A DNA stretch of 47,550 nucleotides from Hyphomicrobiales bacterium (GCA_021775835.1 JAJFHC010000229.1:1-47550), one strand, 5' to 3'; positions 9,095 to 17,507 are shown, numbered from the stretch's first letter. Notes: generated by a model not told the origin, from the sequence alone. Program-made: numbers and translations.

Positions 9095-9877
9095 ATGAGT
9101 TTCAAGAAAATAGTGATGGCCGCAGCCACGGGGATCGTGGCGTTTGGTTTGACCGCCGTTTCCGCAGGAGCCGCCGATCTCAGGATCGGTGTTGAAGGCG
9201 CCTACAAGCCGTTTTCCTGGAAAGAGGCCGATGGAACGCTCAAGGGCTTCGATATCGACATTGCTCTGGCCCTTTGCGAAAAGATGGGCAAGAAGTGCGA
9301 ACTGGTCGAACAGGATTGGGATGGCATGATCCCGGCTCTGCTGGCCAAGAAGTTCGATGCCATCGTGGCGTCAATGTCGGTGACCGAAGAGCGCAAGAAA
9401 AAGGTCGATTTCTCCGACAAATATTACCAGACACCGGCCAAGTTCACCGCCAAGAAAGGTGCTGGCCTGACCATGACGGCAGAGGGCATGGCCGGAAAGC
9501 GCGTTGGCGTTCAGCGCGGTACCACGCATCAGTGCTACATGGAGAAGTTTTTCCCGAAAACCGAACTGGTACTCTATGGAACCCAGGAAGAAGTGTTCCA
9601 GGATCTGGCAGCCGGTCGCATCGATGCCCAGATCTCTGATTCGGTACAAACACTTGAAGGTTTCCTTTCCGTAGACGCAGGCAAGGACTTTGAGTTCGTC
9701 GGTGGCGATCAGAATGACATACCCTGCTACGGCATTGGCGCCGGAATTGCTCTCCGCAAGGGAGAGGACGCCCTGCGCAATGCCTTCAACGACGCCATCA
9801 AGGCCATTCGTGCCGACGGCACCTACAAGAAAATCAATGCTGCATACTTTGATTTCAGCATCTACGGCGGTGAATAA
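9095..9877 (+). CDS. Periplasmic substrate-binding protein of the polar amino acid ABC transporter
   Basis: This 260-residue ArgT/HisJ-family receptor captures the ligand in the periplasm. Residues 1-26 are a signal peptide ending AVSAGA, followed by ADLRIGVEGAYKPFSW and GFDIDIALALCEKMG, the conserved N-lobe signature. MSVTEERKKKVDFSDKYYQTP and GKRVGVQRGTTHQ mark the hinge and ligand region. CEKMGKKCE and the later single cysteines may allow a disulfide, as in HisJ. AGAGGGAG lies upstream of the ATG. A perfect GC-rich hairpin follows the stop, before the permease genes. Family assignment is secure; ligand is uncertain. Confidence 0.92.
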   Translation: MSFKKIVMAAATGIVAFGLTAVSAGAADLRIGVEGAYKPFSWKEADGTLKGFDIDIALALCEKMGKKCELVEQDWDGMIPALLAKKFDAIVASMSVTEERKKKVDFSDKYYQTPAKFTAKKGAGLTMTAEGMAGKRVGVQRGTTHQCYMEKFFPKTELVLYGTQEEVFQDLAAGRIDAQISDSVQTLEGFLSVDAGKDFEFVGGDQNDIPCYGIGAGIALRKGEDALRNAFNDAIKAIRADGTYKKINAAYFDFSIYGGE

Positions 9878-9897
9878 GCAGCCTGCCTAAATCCAGC

Positions 9898-9921
9898 GCG
9901 GGGCCGGATCACCGGCCCCGC
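9898..9921 (+). other. Intercistronic mRNA hairpin after the receptor gene
   Basis: GCGGGGCCGG (9898-9907) and CCGGCCCCGC (9912-9921) form a perfect 10-bp stem with an ATCA loop, 20 bases after the receptor stop and 41 before the first permease. No U-tract follows. Such structures after receptor genes in uptake operons commonly stabilise the upstream mRNA, so that receptor outnumbers permease. Confidence 0.7.
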
Positions 9922-9962
9922 AATCCCCTTACCTCTGCCAGACAGTTTGATCGGCGCGCCTG

Positions 9963-10655
9963 ATGGATCAGTTAATCGCCTATAGTGGCCAATTGCTCGC
10001 GGGCACTTCTGTCACCATACAACTGGCGCTCGGATCTCTGGTCATTGCTGTCACTTTTGGTTTGTTAGGCGCCATTGCGAAATTGTCCGGCAACCGACCC
10101 GCAATGTGGACCGCCGATACCTACACGACAATCGTTCGCGGTGTACCCGATCTGGTGCTGATCCTGCTGGTCTTTTATGGCGGCCAGCAGATGCTCAATT
10201 CTTTCGGCAGCGCCACCGGCCTGTGGGGCTACGTGGAAGTCAATCAGTTTACCGCCGGCGTGCTGACCATTGGTTTCATCTACGGCGCCTACATGACCGA
10301 AACCTTTCGTGGCGCCATCATGGCTATTCCGCGAGGTCAGACCGAAGCCGCGATTGCTTGCGGCATGAGCAAGTCGTTGATTTTCCGCCGTGTGACCTGG
10401 CCTCAACTGGTGCGTTACGCCCTGCCCGCTTTCTCAAATAATTGGTTGGTACAATTGAAAGCAACCGCGCTGGTCTCCGTCATCGGATTGCAGGACCTGG
10501 TTTACAACGCCTTCGTCGCAGGCCGCTCGACGCGGCAGTTGTTCACCTTCATGTTTGCGACCCTGATAATCTACCTGGTCCTGACCGCAATTTCCGATGC
10601 CGGCCTCCGGTTTATGGACAAAAAGTACTCCAAAGGCGTCGTGAGGGCCGCCTGA
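9963..10655 (+). CDS. Polar amino acid ABC transporter permease (HisQ type)
   Basis: This 230-residue inner-membrane permease has about five transmembrane helices. The cytoplasmic EAA loop is EAAIACGMSKSLIFRRVTWPQ (conserved E-A-A, G and the final region near residues 122-142). TRGVPDLVLILL-like sequence (TIVRGVPDLVLILLVFYGG) is the conserved family loop near residue 60. Its stop overlaps the ATG of the second permease (TGATG), which shows tight coupling. The ribosome site before the ATG at 9963 is weak, and the hairpin upstream may limit expression relative to the receptor. It works as a heterodimer with the next gene. Confidence 0.92.
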   Translation: MDQLIAYSGQLLAGTSVTIQLALGSLVIAVTFGLLGAIAKLSGNRPAMWTADTYTTIVRGVPDLVLILLVFYGGQQMLNSFGSATGLWGYVEVNQFTAGVLTIGFIYGAYMTETFRGAIMAIPRGQTEAAIACGMSKSLIFRRVTWPQLVRYALPAFSNNWLVQLKATALVSVIGLQDLVYNAFVAGRSTRQLFTFMFATLIIYLVLTAISDAGLRFMDKKYSKGVVRAA

Positions 10656-11413
10656 TGGCTGAGGAAAAACTATCCCTCATCGCCACATTCCAACAGGCGT
10701 TTAAGGCCTGGTCGCCTCTCGATCTGGTGCTGATCGCCGATCACTGGGACCGGTTTCTCTACGGCTGCTGGGTGACACTGGAACTCACCGTCCTCGCCCT
10801 TGTCTTCGGCGGACTGTTGGCCATACCGCTGGCCGTCGTGAGAGCGCAACGACATCCGATTTTTAATACGCCGGTGTGGTGCTTCACCTATACGTTCCGC
10901 GGTACGCCGCTTCTGGTTCAGACTTATCTGATCTATTACGGTCTTGGCCAGTTCGAGGCCGTGCGCGACAGTTTTCTGTGGAAGCCGCTCCTGTCGTCTG
11001 CATGGTGGTGTGCGCTGATCGCGTTCACACTCAATACGGCTGCCTACTCGACTGAACTGTTTCGTGGCGCCATCGAGGCCACACCACAAGGCGAAGTTGA
11101 AGCTGCCCGCTCGGTTGGCTACTCGAATCGCATGCGTCTGCGCCGTATCATCCTGCCGGGCGCCCTGCGCCGGGTCATCCCAGCCTATTCCAACGAGGTC
11201 ATTTTCATGCTGCATGGTTCGGTGGTCGCTTCGACCATCACATTGCAGGACATTCTGGGTGTCGGTCGATGGCTCAACGGGCGCTATTACGTCGCCTACG
11301 AAGGTTTCATCACTGCCGCGGTTCTGTATATGATCCTGGTACTGCTGATCGCCAAGGGATTCAGGGTCGCCGAGAAACGGTGGCTGGTGCATCTACAACC
11401 CAGATCTGGATGA
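10655..11413 (+). CDS. Polar amino acid ABC transporter permease (HisM type)
   Basis: This 252-residue permease is the second half of the membrane channel. The start is the ATG at 10655 that overlaps the preceding TGA by one base. The longer frame beginning at 10442 runs through the first permease and is an artefact. It has conserved loop TYTFRGTPLLVQTYLIYYG and EAA loop EVEAARSVGYSNRMRLRRI, with LPGALRRVIPAYSNE following. About five transmembrane helices are visible. It is the last gene of the operon. The next gene, mtgA, is convergent, and no clear intrinsic terminator was seen in the 48-base gap. Confidence 0.92.
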   Translation: MAEEKLSLIATFQQAFKAWSPLDLVLIADHWDRFLYGCWVTLELTVLALVFGGLLAIPLAVVRAQRHPIFNTPVWCFTYTFRGTPLLVQTYLIYYGLGQFEAVRDSFLWKPLLSSAWWCALIAFTLNTAAYSTELFRGAIEATPQGEVEAARSVGYSNRMRLRRIILPGALRRVIPAYSNEVIFMLHGSVVASTITLQDILGVGRWLNGRYYVAYEGFITAAVLYMILVLLIAKGFRVAEKRWLVHLQPRSG

Positions 11414-11461
11414 GTCCCCACCAGAGAATCCGTCCCGACAGTCAGCCCTCTCAAGAGTTTT

Positions 11462-12196
11462 CTACCGGTCTTTCGACACACATTGCGTGTAGTGCGAAGC
11501 GCCCCTCATGCGCCGGCGAATGACGCCGGCCTTGCGCCGGACAGCGTTGCTTGGCTTCCTGGCGCTGCGTTCAATCGGATTAGGCAGGACCGCAACGAGC
11601 AGAGCTGCCTGCGACGCACTCAGCGCGCCTGCCGGTCTGCCGAAATTGCGCCGCGCCGCAGCTTCAATACCATAGATCCCAGGCCCCCACTCCGCGATGT
11701 TGAGATATATCTCAAGCAACCGGCGTTTTGACCAAACGGCGTCCACCACATAGGCCAAGGGGATTTCCAGCGCCTTGCGCAGATAACTGCGCCAGGGCCA
11801 AAGGAACAGATTCTTGACGGTTTGCATGGCAATCGTGCTGGCGCCCCTCGGACGATCGGTCCGGTCCTCCATCACCGCTTTCCAAACCGATTCCATGGCG
11901 AGCCAGTCAACGCCATTGTGCGTGCAGTACCGGGCATCTTCGGACGAGATCACGGCAAGGACAACAGGAACAGCCATGGTCTCGATGGGAACCCACCGAT
12001 AGTCCATTCCGCGTCCCTCAAAGGCACGCCAGACCATCGTCGCACTTGCCGGCGGTGCCACCACCGAATAGACCAACACCAGAAAACACACCAGGGCGAG
12101 CAGTCCTCCTAAGCTCAGGACCCCTGCCCGTGCAATCTGCGCGAAAATGTGTTTTGCGGACACCTTCAATCCGGCACGAGATTTACGTCTGGTCAT
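11462..12196 (-). CDS. mtgA: Monofunctional biosynthetic peptidoglycan transglycosylase
   Basis: MtgA polymerises lipid II into glycan strands at the periplasmic face of the inner membrane. The 244-residue protein has one N-terminal anchor (about residues 26-48), then the GT51 domain. ISSEDARYCTHNGVD carries the catalytic glutamate, GASTIAMQTVKNLFL is the second conserved motif, and KRRLLEIYLNIAEWGPGIYGIEAAA and LSASQAALLVAVLPNP complete the family pattern. Length is normal. The ATG at 12196 has AGCAGG just upstream. It diverges from ispA across a 161-base gap that must hold both promoters. Confidence 0.95.
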   Translation of the reverse strand: MTRRKSRAGLKVSAKHIFAQIARAGVLSLGGLLALVCFLVLVYSVVAPPASATMVWRAFEGRGMDYRWVPIETMAVPVVLAVISSEDARYCTHNGVDWLAMESVWKAVMEDRTDRPRGASTIAMQTVKNLFLWPWRSYLRKALEIPLAYVVDAVWSKRRLLEIYLNIAEWGPGIYGIEAAARRNFGRPAGALSASQAALLVAVLPNPIERSARKPSNAVRRKAGVIRRRMRGASHYTQCVSKDR

Positions 12197-12357
12197 AAAC
12201 CTGCTTTTTTCTTAAAACCACCCACGGTCTGTCGATACTGCCGTGATCGGCTTTGACACTTATTGCCGTTAACCGCACCGGGCTACAGTCTATACATCGC
12301 CCGACTTAGAATTCAAAAACTTGCCGCGCCGGCAGATTCATCCAGGACGCCGACCCT

Positions 12358-13251
12358 ATGCCCTATAGTTTGTTCAAACAGCGCCTCGAGGAAACCGCGG
12401 CAAATGTAGAGTCCGTGCTTGATACGTTGCTCGATGAACAGACCGCCCGGTCGCCACGGGTTATGACCGCCATGCGATACGCGGTGTTGAACGGCGGCAA
12501 GCGGTTGCGTCCTTTTCTGGTAGTCGAATGTGCCCGGCTGACCAACGCCGATCCGACCGGTGCTCTTCGTATCGCCGCCGCTCTCGAATGCGTTCATTGT
12601 TATTCTCTGGTTCACGACGATTTGCCGGCCATGGACGACGACGATCTGAGGCGCGGACGTCCGACTGCGCATGTGAAGTTTGATGAAGCAACCGCGATCC
12701 TGGCGGGAGATGGGCTGTTGTCATTAGCCTTTGAAATTCTATCCGGCGAAGAGACGCATCCGGACCCGGCCATCCGCATCCGGTTGATCCGCGATCTCGC
12801 CGTGGCATCGGGCGCGAACGGCATGGTCGGCGGACAGATGCTTGACCTTGAGGCGGAGAAAACACCTCAGGACACCAACGGCATCATCGCGATGCAAAGT
12901 CTGAAGACCGGCAGATTGTTCGAATATGCCTGCCAGTCCGGTGCAATCCTGGGAGGCGCCGATGAGGCTGCATGTGCAGCCCTCCGGAATTACGCATCCA
13001 AAATCGGTCTGGCCTTCCAGGTGGCCGATGATCTCCTGGACGTTGAAAGCACGGCTGAAGACATGGGGAAGCAAACTGGAAAAGACGCGGAGTCAGGCAA
13101 GGCAACTTTTGTGAGTTTGATGGGGGCCGAGAACGCCAGACATCACGCCAGAAACCTGATTGATGATGCGGTGAATGCCCTCGCTGTTTTTGGCGACAGA
13201 GGCGATGCACTGAAGCAGGCTGCCAAGTTCATCATTGAGCGAAAGTACTGA
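12358..13251 (+). CDS. ispA: Polyprenyl diphosphate synthase (farnesyl diphosphate synthase type)
   Basis: IspA condenses IPP with DMAPP and GPP to make farnesyl diphosphate for ubiquinone, undecaprenyl carrier and other isoprenoids. The 297-residue protein has GGKRLRP (47-52), the first aspartate-rich motif within VHDDLPAMDDDD (DD at 87-88), the second at DDLLD (224-228), and GKQTGKDAESGKAT (KDAESGKAT) near residue 245. The two extra residues in the first aspartate motif (DDxxxxD) are the bacterial type II FPPS form. AGGA lies 10 bases before the ATG. ispG, the penultimate MEP-pathway step, lies 6 kb downstream, so two isoprenoid genes share the window. Confidence 0.93.
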   Translation: MPYSLFKQRLEETAANVESVLDTLLDEQTARSPRVMTAMRYAVLNGGKRLRPFLVVECARLTNADPTGALRIAAALECVHCYSLVHDDLPAMDDDDLRRGRPTAHVKFDEATAILAGDGLLSLAFEILSGEETHPDPAIRIRLIRDLAVASGANGMVGGQMLDLEAEKTPQDTNGIIAMQSLKTGRLFEYACQSGAILGGADEAACAALRNYASKIGLAFQVADDLLDVESTAEDMGKQTGKDAESGKATFVSLMGAENARHHARNLIDDAVNALAVFGDRGDALKQAAKFIIERKY

Positions 13252-13271
13252 CTGACACCAGTGAAAGCCGG

Positions 13272-13634
13272 TCAGTTGGAGTCGACGGGCTCGGCGTTTG
13301 AAGGTGTGCTTGAAAGCCAATCAATCAGAGACTCTGCTTCCGTCTCAAGCGCCGGCATCGTTGTTCGATATCGCTGAACAAGCTCTAGGCCGAACCCCGT
13401 CAAGTGAGCCCCGCCTCCGCCTGTACCGCCTGTCGCCGTCTCAACAACCGGCTGTCCCAGTGCCTTGTTCAGAGAATCGATCAGGTGCCACGCCCGCCGA
13501 TAGGACATGCCCATCTCACGGGCCGCCGCCGAGATCCCCCCCAGCCTATCCACATGTTCGAGCAATGTAATCTTGCCGGGACCGATCACCCCGTCAGGCA
13601 GCCGGATCTTTATGCTCAAGGTAGGTTTGTTCAA
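13272..13634 (-). CDS. ModE-like winged-helix DNA-binding protein without ligand domain
   Basis: The 120-residue product matches the N-terminal DNA-binding domain of ModE. KITLLEHVDRLGGISAAAREMGMSYRRAWHLIDSLN is the winged helix-turn-helix (helix-turn-helix core ISAAAREMGMSYRRAW), and ETATGGTGGGGAHLT is the conserved wing. The molybdate-binding Mop/TOBE domains are absent, so oxyanion sensing must occur elsewhere or not at all. It diverges from the tungstate-binding-protein gene, and a ModE-type inverted repeat lies between them. Autoregulation and control of tupA are therefore likely (inference). Short ModE-like proteins of this kind are often linked to Mo/W uptake in other bacteria. Confidence 0.82.
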   Translation of the reverse strand: MNKPTLSIKIRLPDGVIGPGKITLLEHVDRLGGISAAAREMGMSYRRAWHLIDSLNKALGQPVVETATGGTGGGGAHLTGFGLELVQRYRTTMPALETEAESLIDWLSSTPSNAEPVDSN

Positions 13635-13748
13635 GATAGTCCGCCTTCGCTCCGTGAACGCTCATTATCCCTGTGTCCATCGTGAAGGCAATGCGACGAT
13701 TTCCACGATACGGATTGACACCTGCCATCTGCGTCACGTACGTGTTGA

Positions 13749-13782
13749 CATGTCGTTATGCTCACGCCGACATAACGACATG
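13749..13782. promoter_or_regulatory. ModE/TunR-type operator between the regulator and tupA
   Basis: A perfect inverted repeat is formed by CATGTCGTTATG (13749-13760) and CATAACGACATG (13771-13782), with a 10-base spacer. It contains CGTTAT-N12-ATAACG, which is the spacing and core of the E. coli ModE site upstream of modA (from memory). TTGACA at 13745-13750 overlaps the left arm and could be a -35 element for tupA, so binding there would block polymerase. The -10 is not clear. Confidence 0.75.
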
Positions 13783-13822
13783 ATCCGGCGACAGCCATAC
13801 AACATCCAAGCGGAATTCTCTG

Positions 13823-14647
13823 ATGTATCAACGCATAAGTGAACTAATCATCGCGATGTTGTTGGGGATTCTTGTCCTGTTTCCCGCCATCGCCCAGGAA
13901 CGGTTCATAACCGTTGCTTCAACAACGTCGACAGAAAACTCCGGGCTTTTTGCCCATATCCTGCCTGTGTTTGAAGCGAAATCGGGCATCAAGGTGAGGA
14001 TTATCGCCGTTGGAACCGGCCAGGCCCTCAAGCTGGCAATGAACGGCGACGCCGATGTCCTGTTCGTTCATCATCGCAAGTCGGAGGAGGACTTTGTGGC
14101 CAAGGGTTACGGCCTTAAACGTCACGACGTCATGTACAACGACTTTGTCGTGGTCGGCCCAACTATGGACCCTGCCGGCATCAAGGATACCATAGACGCC
14201 GCCTCGGCATTTTCCAAGATCGCCAATGCGAAATCGGTTTTCGTGTCAAGGGGAGACAAATCCGGCACCCACAAGAAAGAAAGAGAGATCTGGCTGGCAA
14301 CCGGAAAGCTGCCGGAAAGGGAGGACCGCTGGTATCTTGAAACCGGGTTGGGCATGGGAGCTGCCCTCAACATGGCGGCGGCGAAAAACGCCTACACCAT
14401 GTCCGACCGGGGTACGTGGCTGAGCTTCAACAACAAGGCTGAACTGGACGTTCTGGTGGCCGGCGACAAGCGCCTGTTCAACCCCTACGGCGTCATTCTG
14501 GTCAACCCGCAACGATTCTCTCATATAAAGCACAAGGACGGTCAGACCTTCATCGACTGGTTGATTTCACCGGAAGGGCAAGCCGCCATTTCCGGTTACA
14601 AGCGCAACGGCGAACAGTTGTTTTACGCCAACACGGTCATAAACTAG
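13823..14647 (+). CDS. tupA: Tungstate-binding periplasmic protein (TupA type), no TupBC partner adjacent
   Basis: The 274-residue protein has a signal peptide (residues 1-25) and belongs to the PBP-like type that binds tungstate. The near-N-terminal ASTTSTENSGLF is the TupA signature, followed by VRIIAVGTGQALKLAMNGDADVLFVH (GTGQALKLAMNGDADV) and FVSRGDKSGTHKKE, which line the oxyanion site. FIDWLISPEGQAAISGY closes the fold. In other bacteria TupA delivers tungstate to TupB (permease) and TupC (ATPase). Neither is adjacent here. The gene stands alone, convergent with the GcvT-like gene only nine bases away. A related vanadate or molybdate ligand cannot be excluded. The operator upstream supports a Mo/W role. 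Confidence 0.85.
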   Translation: MYQRISELIIAMLLGILVLFPAIAQERFITVASTTSTENSGLFAHILPVFEAKSGIKVRIIAVGTGQALKLAMNGDADVLFVHHRKSEEDFVAKGYGLKRHDVMYNDFVVVGPTMDPAGIKDTIDAASAFSKIANAKSVFVSRGDKSGTHKKEREIWLATGKLPEREDRWYLETGLGMGAALNMAAAKNAYTMSDRGTWLSFNNKAELDVLVAGDKRLFNPYGVILVNPQRFSHIKHKDGQTFIDWLISPEGQAAISGYKRNGEQLFYANTVIN

Positions 14648-14656
14648 GCGGCTTGT

Positions 14657-15760
14657 TCAAGCGTGCGTCCGTGACTTCCCAGGATCATAGAACGGCACAG
14701 TTTCGACAACTGCCGTGCTCGTAAAATCATCGCCTGACACATCCAGTCGCGTCCCGGGCGCCGTTGCCCCGGGTTGCAGATGAACCAGGGCCAGTGACTT
14801 CTGCAGGCGGTGCGACCAGGCAGGACTGTTGACCACGCCAACGTCCTCGCCCTCCAGCGTGAGCTTTTCACCGCCGGCCAGGGCATCACTATGATCAGCG
14901 GCAATTCCCGCCAGCACAAACCGTTCGCGGCCCTTGGCTGCGAGCGCCGCTTCCTTGCCGCGATAATCCGCCTTCTTGGAGTTTATGGTGAACCCCAACC
15001 CGACTTCCCACGGGGTGTGTTCGTCTGTCATGTCGTAGCCGAAGAACAAGAGGCCTGCTTCGACGCGCACCTTGTCCAGCGCCGTGAAGGAACAGGGCAG
15101 AACGCCGGCATCCTTGCCGTGTCCCAGAACCTGGTCCCATATGTCGCCAACCACGGCACTTCCCGCCAGGATTTCATAGCCCCGTTCGCCCGAGTATCCG
15201 GTGCGTGAAATCCGGCACTTGTGACCGAACAGCTCTGCCGGCTGGTGCTGAAAGTACTTCAGGGCCGCCACGTCGGCATTTGCGTGCTTGTCCAGCAGGG
15301 CAAGGGCGGCCGGTCCCTGCAGGGAAAGATTATGCAGGTCGTCATCGAACTCGACATCCACATTCAGCCCTGCAGCCGATTCCGTGATCCGCGCCATGCT
15401 GTCCCCGGAGCCGTGGCACAGCAGCCATTCATCGTTGCCATTGTTTGCAATGATCGCGTCGTCGCTCACGGTGCCGTTGTCTGTCAGGACAGATCCGTAA
15501 ACGGAAGCCCCAGGACCAACTCTGCTCAAGTCCCGGGAAATCACATGATCTGCAACCCGGGCCGCATCCGGGCCGCGCAGGTAGACCTTCTTCAGCGGTG
15601 ACATGTCGAACAGACCGGCCGCTTCACGCACAGCATCGTGTTCATCGTTGGGATCGGTGTCGTAGCTCCATGCCGTCCCCATGCCATTCCAGTCTTCCAG
15701 GCCCGATCCCAGGGCGCGATGGCGCGATGCCAGAGCTGAACTGCGTGGCGATTCTGTCAT
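14657..15760 (-). CDS. GcvT-fold aminomethyltransferase-family protein, partner of MttB homologue
   Basis: The 367-residue protein has the T-protein fold: LFDMSPLKKVYLRGPDAARV near residue 50, SLQGPAALALLD, SRTGYSGERGYEIL, LDKVRVEAGLLFFGYDM and the DEHTPWEVGLGFTI stretch. This fold binds tetrahydrofolate and accepts or donates one-carbon units. It lacks features I associate with DMSP demethylase. It lies 46 bases downstream of the mttB homologue on the same strand with a strong AGGAGAGG ribosome site, so the two probably act together, with this protein moving the methyl group to THF. No gcvH or gcvP is nearby, so it is not the glycine-cleavage T protein. Confidence 0.82.
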   Translation of the reverse strand: MTESPRSSALASRHRALGSGLEDWNGMGTAWSYDTDPNDEHDAVREAAGLFDMSPLKKVYLRGPDAARVADHVISRDLSRVGPGASVYGSVLTDNGTVSDDAIIANNGNDEWLLCHGSGDSMARITESAAGLNVDVEFDDDLHNLSLQGPAALALLDKHANADVAALKYFQHQPAELFGHKCRISRTGYSGERGYEILAGSAVVGDIWDQVLGHGKDAGVLPCSFTALDKVRVEAGLLFFGYDMTDEHTPWEVGLGFTINSKKADYRGKEAALAAKGRERFVLAGIAADHSDALAGGEKLTLEGEDVGVVNSPAWSHRLQKSLALVHLQPGATAPGTRLDVSGDDFTSTAVVETVPFYDPGKSRTHA

Positions 15761-15806
15761 GATGATTTTCCTCTCCTGATCAAGTCGTCTCAGCCCGATT
15801 GCGGGC

Positions 15807-17381
15807 TCAATACCATTGGTCTTCCGCGCTTTGTTTCTTGCGGTTCATGTAGTCCAGCAAAGCCTCGTCGATGGCAGAGTCCATTGCCGGCATTTCGTAG
15901 GAAGCCAGCATGTCCTTCCAGCGACGGTTGGCCCGCATCTCGTGGGTCTCGCACCCGTTTTCAGTCCATTGTTCGAACGAATGCGTGTCCGCCAGATCGG
16001 ACATGTAGTTTGCGGTCTCGAAATTCGCCATTGTGTGGCCGATACCGAAAAAGTTCTCGCCTGGCCCGGCCTCCCGATATGCTTGTGCGCCGAGGGTGTT
16101 TTCATCGATCGTCATACCGCTCAGGAACCTGTGCATCATGCCGCAATGGTCGAGATCCATGACGAATTTTTCGTATCCCATTGTCAGGCCGCCTTCGAGC
16201 CAGCCAGCCGCATGCAAGACGTAGTTGGCACCAGCCATAAGCCCTGCTGTCATACTGTCGGCTGATTCCTGCATTCCCTGGCCATCGGCCACCTTCGATG
16301 CCGTCAGATGTCCGCCGCAGCGTAAGGGCAGCCCCAGGCGCCGGCACAATTGTCCGATGGCGTATGCCGAATGGTTGGCCTCCGGGGTTCCGAAAGTGGG
16401 TGCACCGGTCTTGAGATTCATGGTGGTAAGGAAATTGCCATAGACCACCGGCGAGCCAGGACGCACAAGCTGTCCAAGAGCGATTCCGACCATCGCCTCC
16501 GCATGGGCCTGGGCAATCAGGGCCGGTTGGGTCACGGGCCCCATGGCGCCGCCCAGGATGAACGGTGACAGAACAATGCCCTGATTGGCCCGGGCATAGG
16601 CCTTGAGCGCGCCAGTCATGATGTCGTCGAACACCAGCGGCGAATTGACGTTGATATTGCCCTGGATCACGCAATGGTCTTCCAGGAATCCCTCCCCGAA
16701 CACGATCCGTGCCATGTCAATGGAGTCTTCCGCCCGTTCAGGAGAAGTCACAGCACCCATGAACGGCTTGGTCGAATAGCGCAGGTGGGCATAGACCATG
16801 TCCAGATGACGCTTGTTCACCGGGATATCGACCGGTTCGCACACCGTGCCGCCGGAGTGATGCAGCCATGGGGAGGCGTAAGCGAGTTTTACAAAATTCT
16901 CGAAATCTTCAAGCGTGGCGTAGCGGCGGCCACGGTCGAGATCGGACACGAACGGCGGACCGTAAGCCGGCGTGAAGACAACCGAGTCCCCGCCAACCGT
17001 GATTGTATGGGCCGGATTGCGGGCAAACATCTGAAACTGTCGTGGTGCCGTAGCACACAGCGATCGTGCATGGCCTGGATCAAATCGGACCCTGACACCA
17101 TCAACCGACGCACCGGCACACTTGAACAACGCCAGGGCTTCGTCATCGCCACGGAACTCGACACCGACCTCCTGCAGGATCCAGTCGGCATGGGCCTCCA
17201 GTTCTTCCAGCGCCCCTTCGTCCAGAAGGTCATAGAGCGGTGTTTTTCGCGTTATGACGCTGGGGATATGCAACCTTTGCGGATCGCACCGTCGTGCGAT
17301 CCGTGCCGACCTCCCGCCACGGCGCCCCCGGGACGCGGCTGTCTGTTCTTTCCGCAGCGTGACGCCGGCATCAGGCAACAC
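15807..17381 (-). CDS. Trimethylamine methyltransferase (MttB) family protein, pyrrolysine-free
   Basis: The 524-residue protein matches the MttB superfamily. The N-terminal RRGGRSARIARR is a tag typical of alphaproteobacterial members. GGDSVVFTPAYGPPFV, TKPFMGAVTSPERAEDSI, GNINVNSPLVFDDIMTGAL and GGHLTASKVADGQGMQES follow. True archaeal MttB reads a UAG codon as pyrrolysine around residue 334. Here the frame is uninterrupted, as in MtgB-like proteins that demethylate glycine betaine and similar quaternary amines. The start is GTG 17381 or the adjacent TTG, with GGGAG upstream. Known relatives pass the methyl to a corrinoid protein, but none is visible in the window. It is divergent from a LysR gene. 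Confidence 0.85.
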   Translation of the reverse strand: MLPDAGVTLRKEQTAASRGRRGGRSARIARRCDPQRLHIPSVITRKTPLYDLLDEGALEELEAHADWILQEVGVEFRGDDEALALFKCAGASVDGVRVRFDPGHARSLCATAPRQFQMFARNPAHTITVGGDSVVFTPAYGPPFVSDLDRGRRYATLEDFENFVKLAYASPWLHHSGGTVCEPVDIPVNKRHLDMVYAHLRYSTKPFMGAVTSPERAEDSIDMARIVFGEGFLEDHCVIQGNINVNSPLVFDDIMTGALKAYARANQGIVLSPFILGGAMGPVTQPALIAQAHAEAMVGIALGQLVRPGSPVVYGNFLTTMNLKTGAPTFGTPEANHSAYAIGQLCRRLGLPLRCGGHLTASKVADGQGMQESADSMTAGLMAGANYVLHAAGWLEGGLTMGYEKFVMDLDHCGMMHRFLSGMTIDENTLGAQAYREAGPGENFFGIGHTMANFETANYMSDLADTHSFEQWTENGCETHEMRANRRWKDMLASYEMPAMDSAIDEALLDYMNRKKQSAEDQWY

Positions 17382-17474
17382 CAGTCTCCCTTGTCAGAAA
17401 TTTTGTTCGCTGTTCCCGTCGCAAGGGTTCAACTGACCTCAGAAAACAAGATACCGGCCTGCTTGGCAAACCAG

Positions 17475-17507
17475 ATTGTTTGCACAATGCGTTTAAATAA
17501 TTTAAAC
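17475..17507. promoter_or_regulatory. Two adjacent palindromes in the mttB/lysR divergent promoter
   Basis: ATTGT-TTGC-ACAAT (17475-17488) and GTTTAAAT-A-ATTTAAAC (17491-17507) are both perfect inverted repeats. They lie two bases apart in the 133-base gap between the divergent genes, and the second ends eight bases before the LysR ATG. The pair fits a LysR recognition site plus activation site, with autoregulation by blocking its own initiation region. Assignment to this regulator is inference. Confidence 0.6.

Noticed and set aside
10442..10654. Upstream extension of the HisM-type permease
   Set aside because: Runs inside the HisQ-type gene in another frame. The TGATG overlap at 10653-10657 gives the real start.
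14657..15760. Assignment as DMSP demethylase DmdA
   Set aside because: Same fold and similar length, but the N-terminal motifs differ from DmdA as I recall it, and the MttB partner fits a different role.
15807..17381. Possible pyrrolysine-containing MttB
   Set aside because: No in-frame TAG is present across the position where pyrrolysine lies, so this is the non-pyrrolysine branch.
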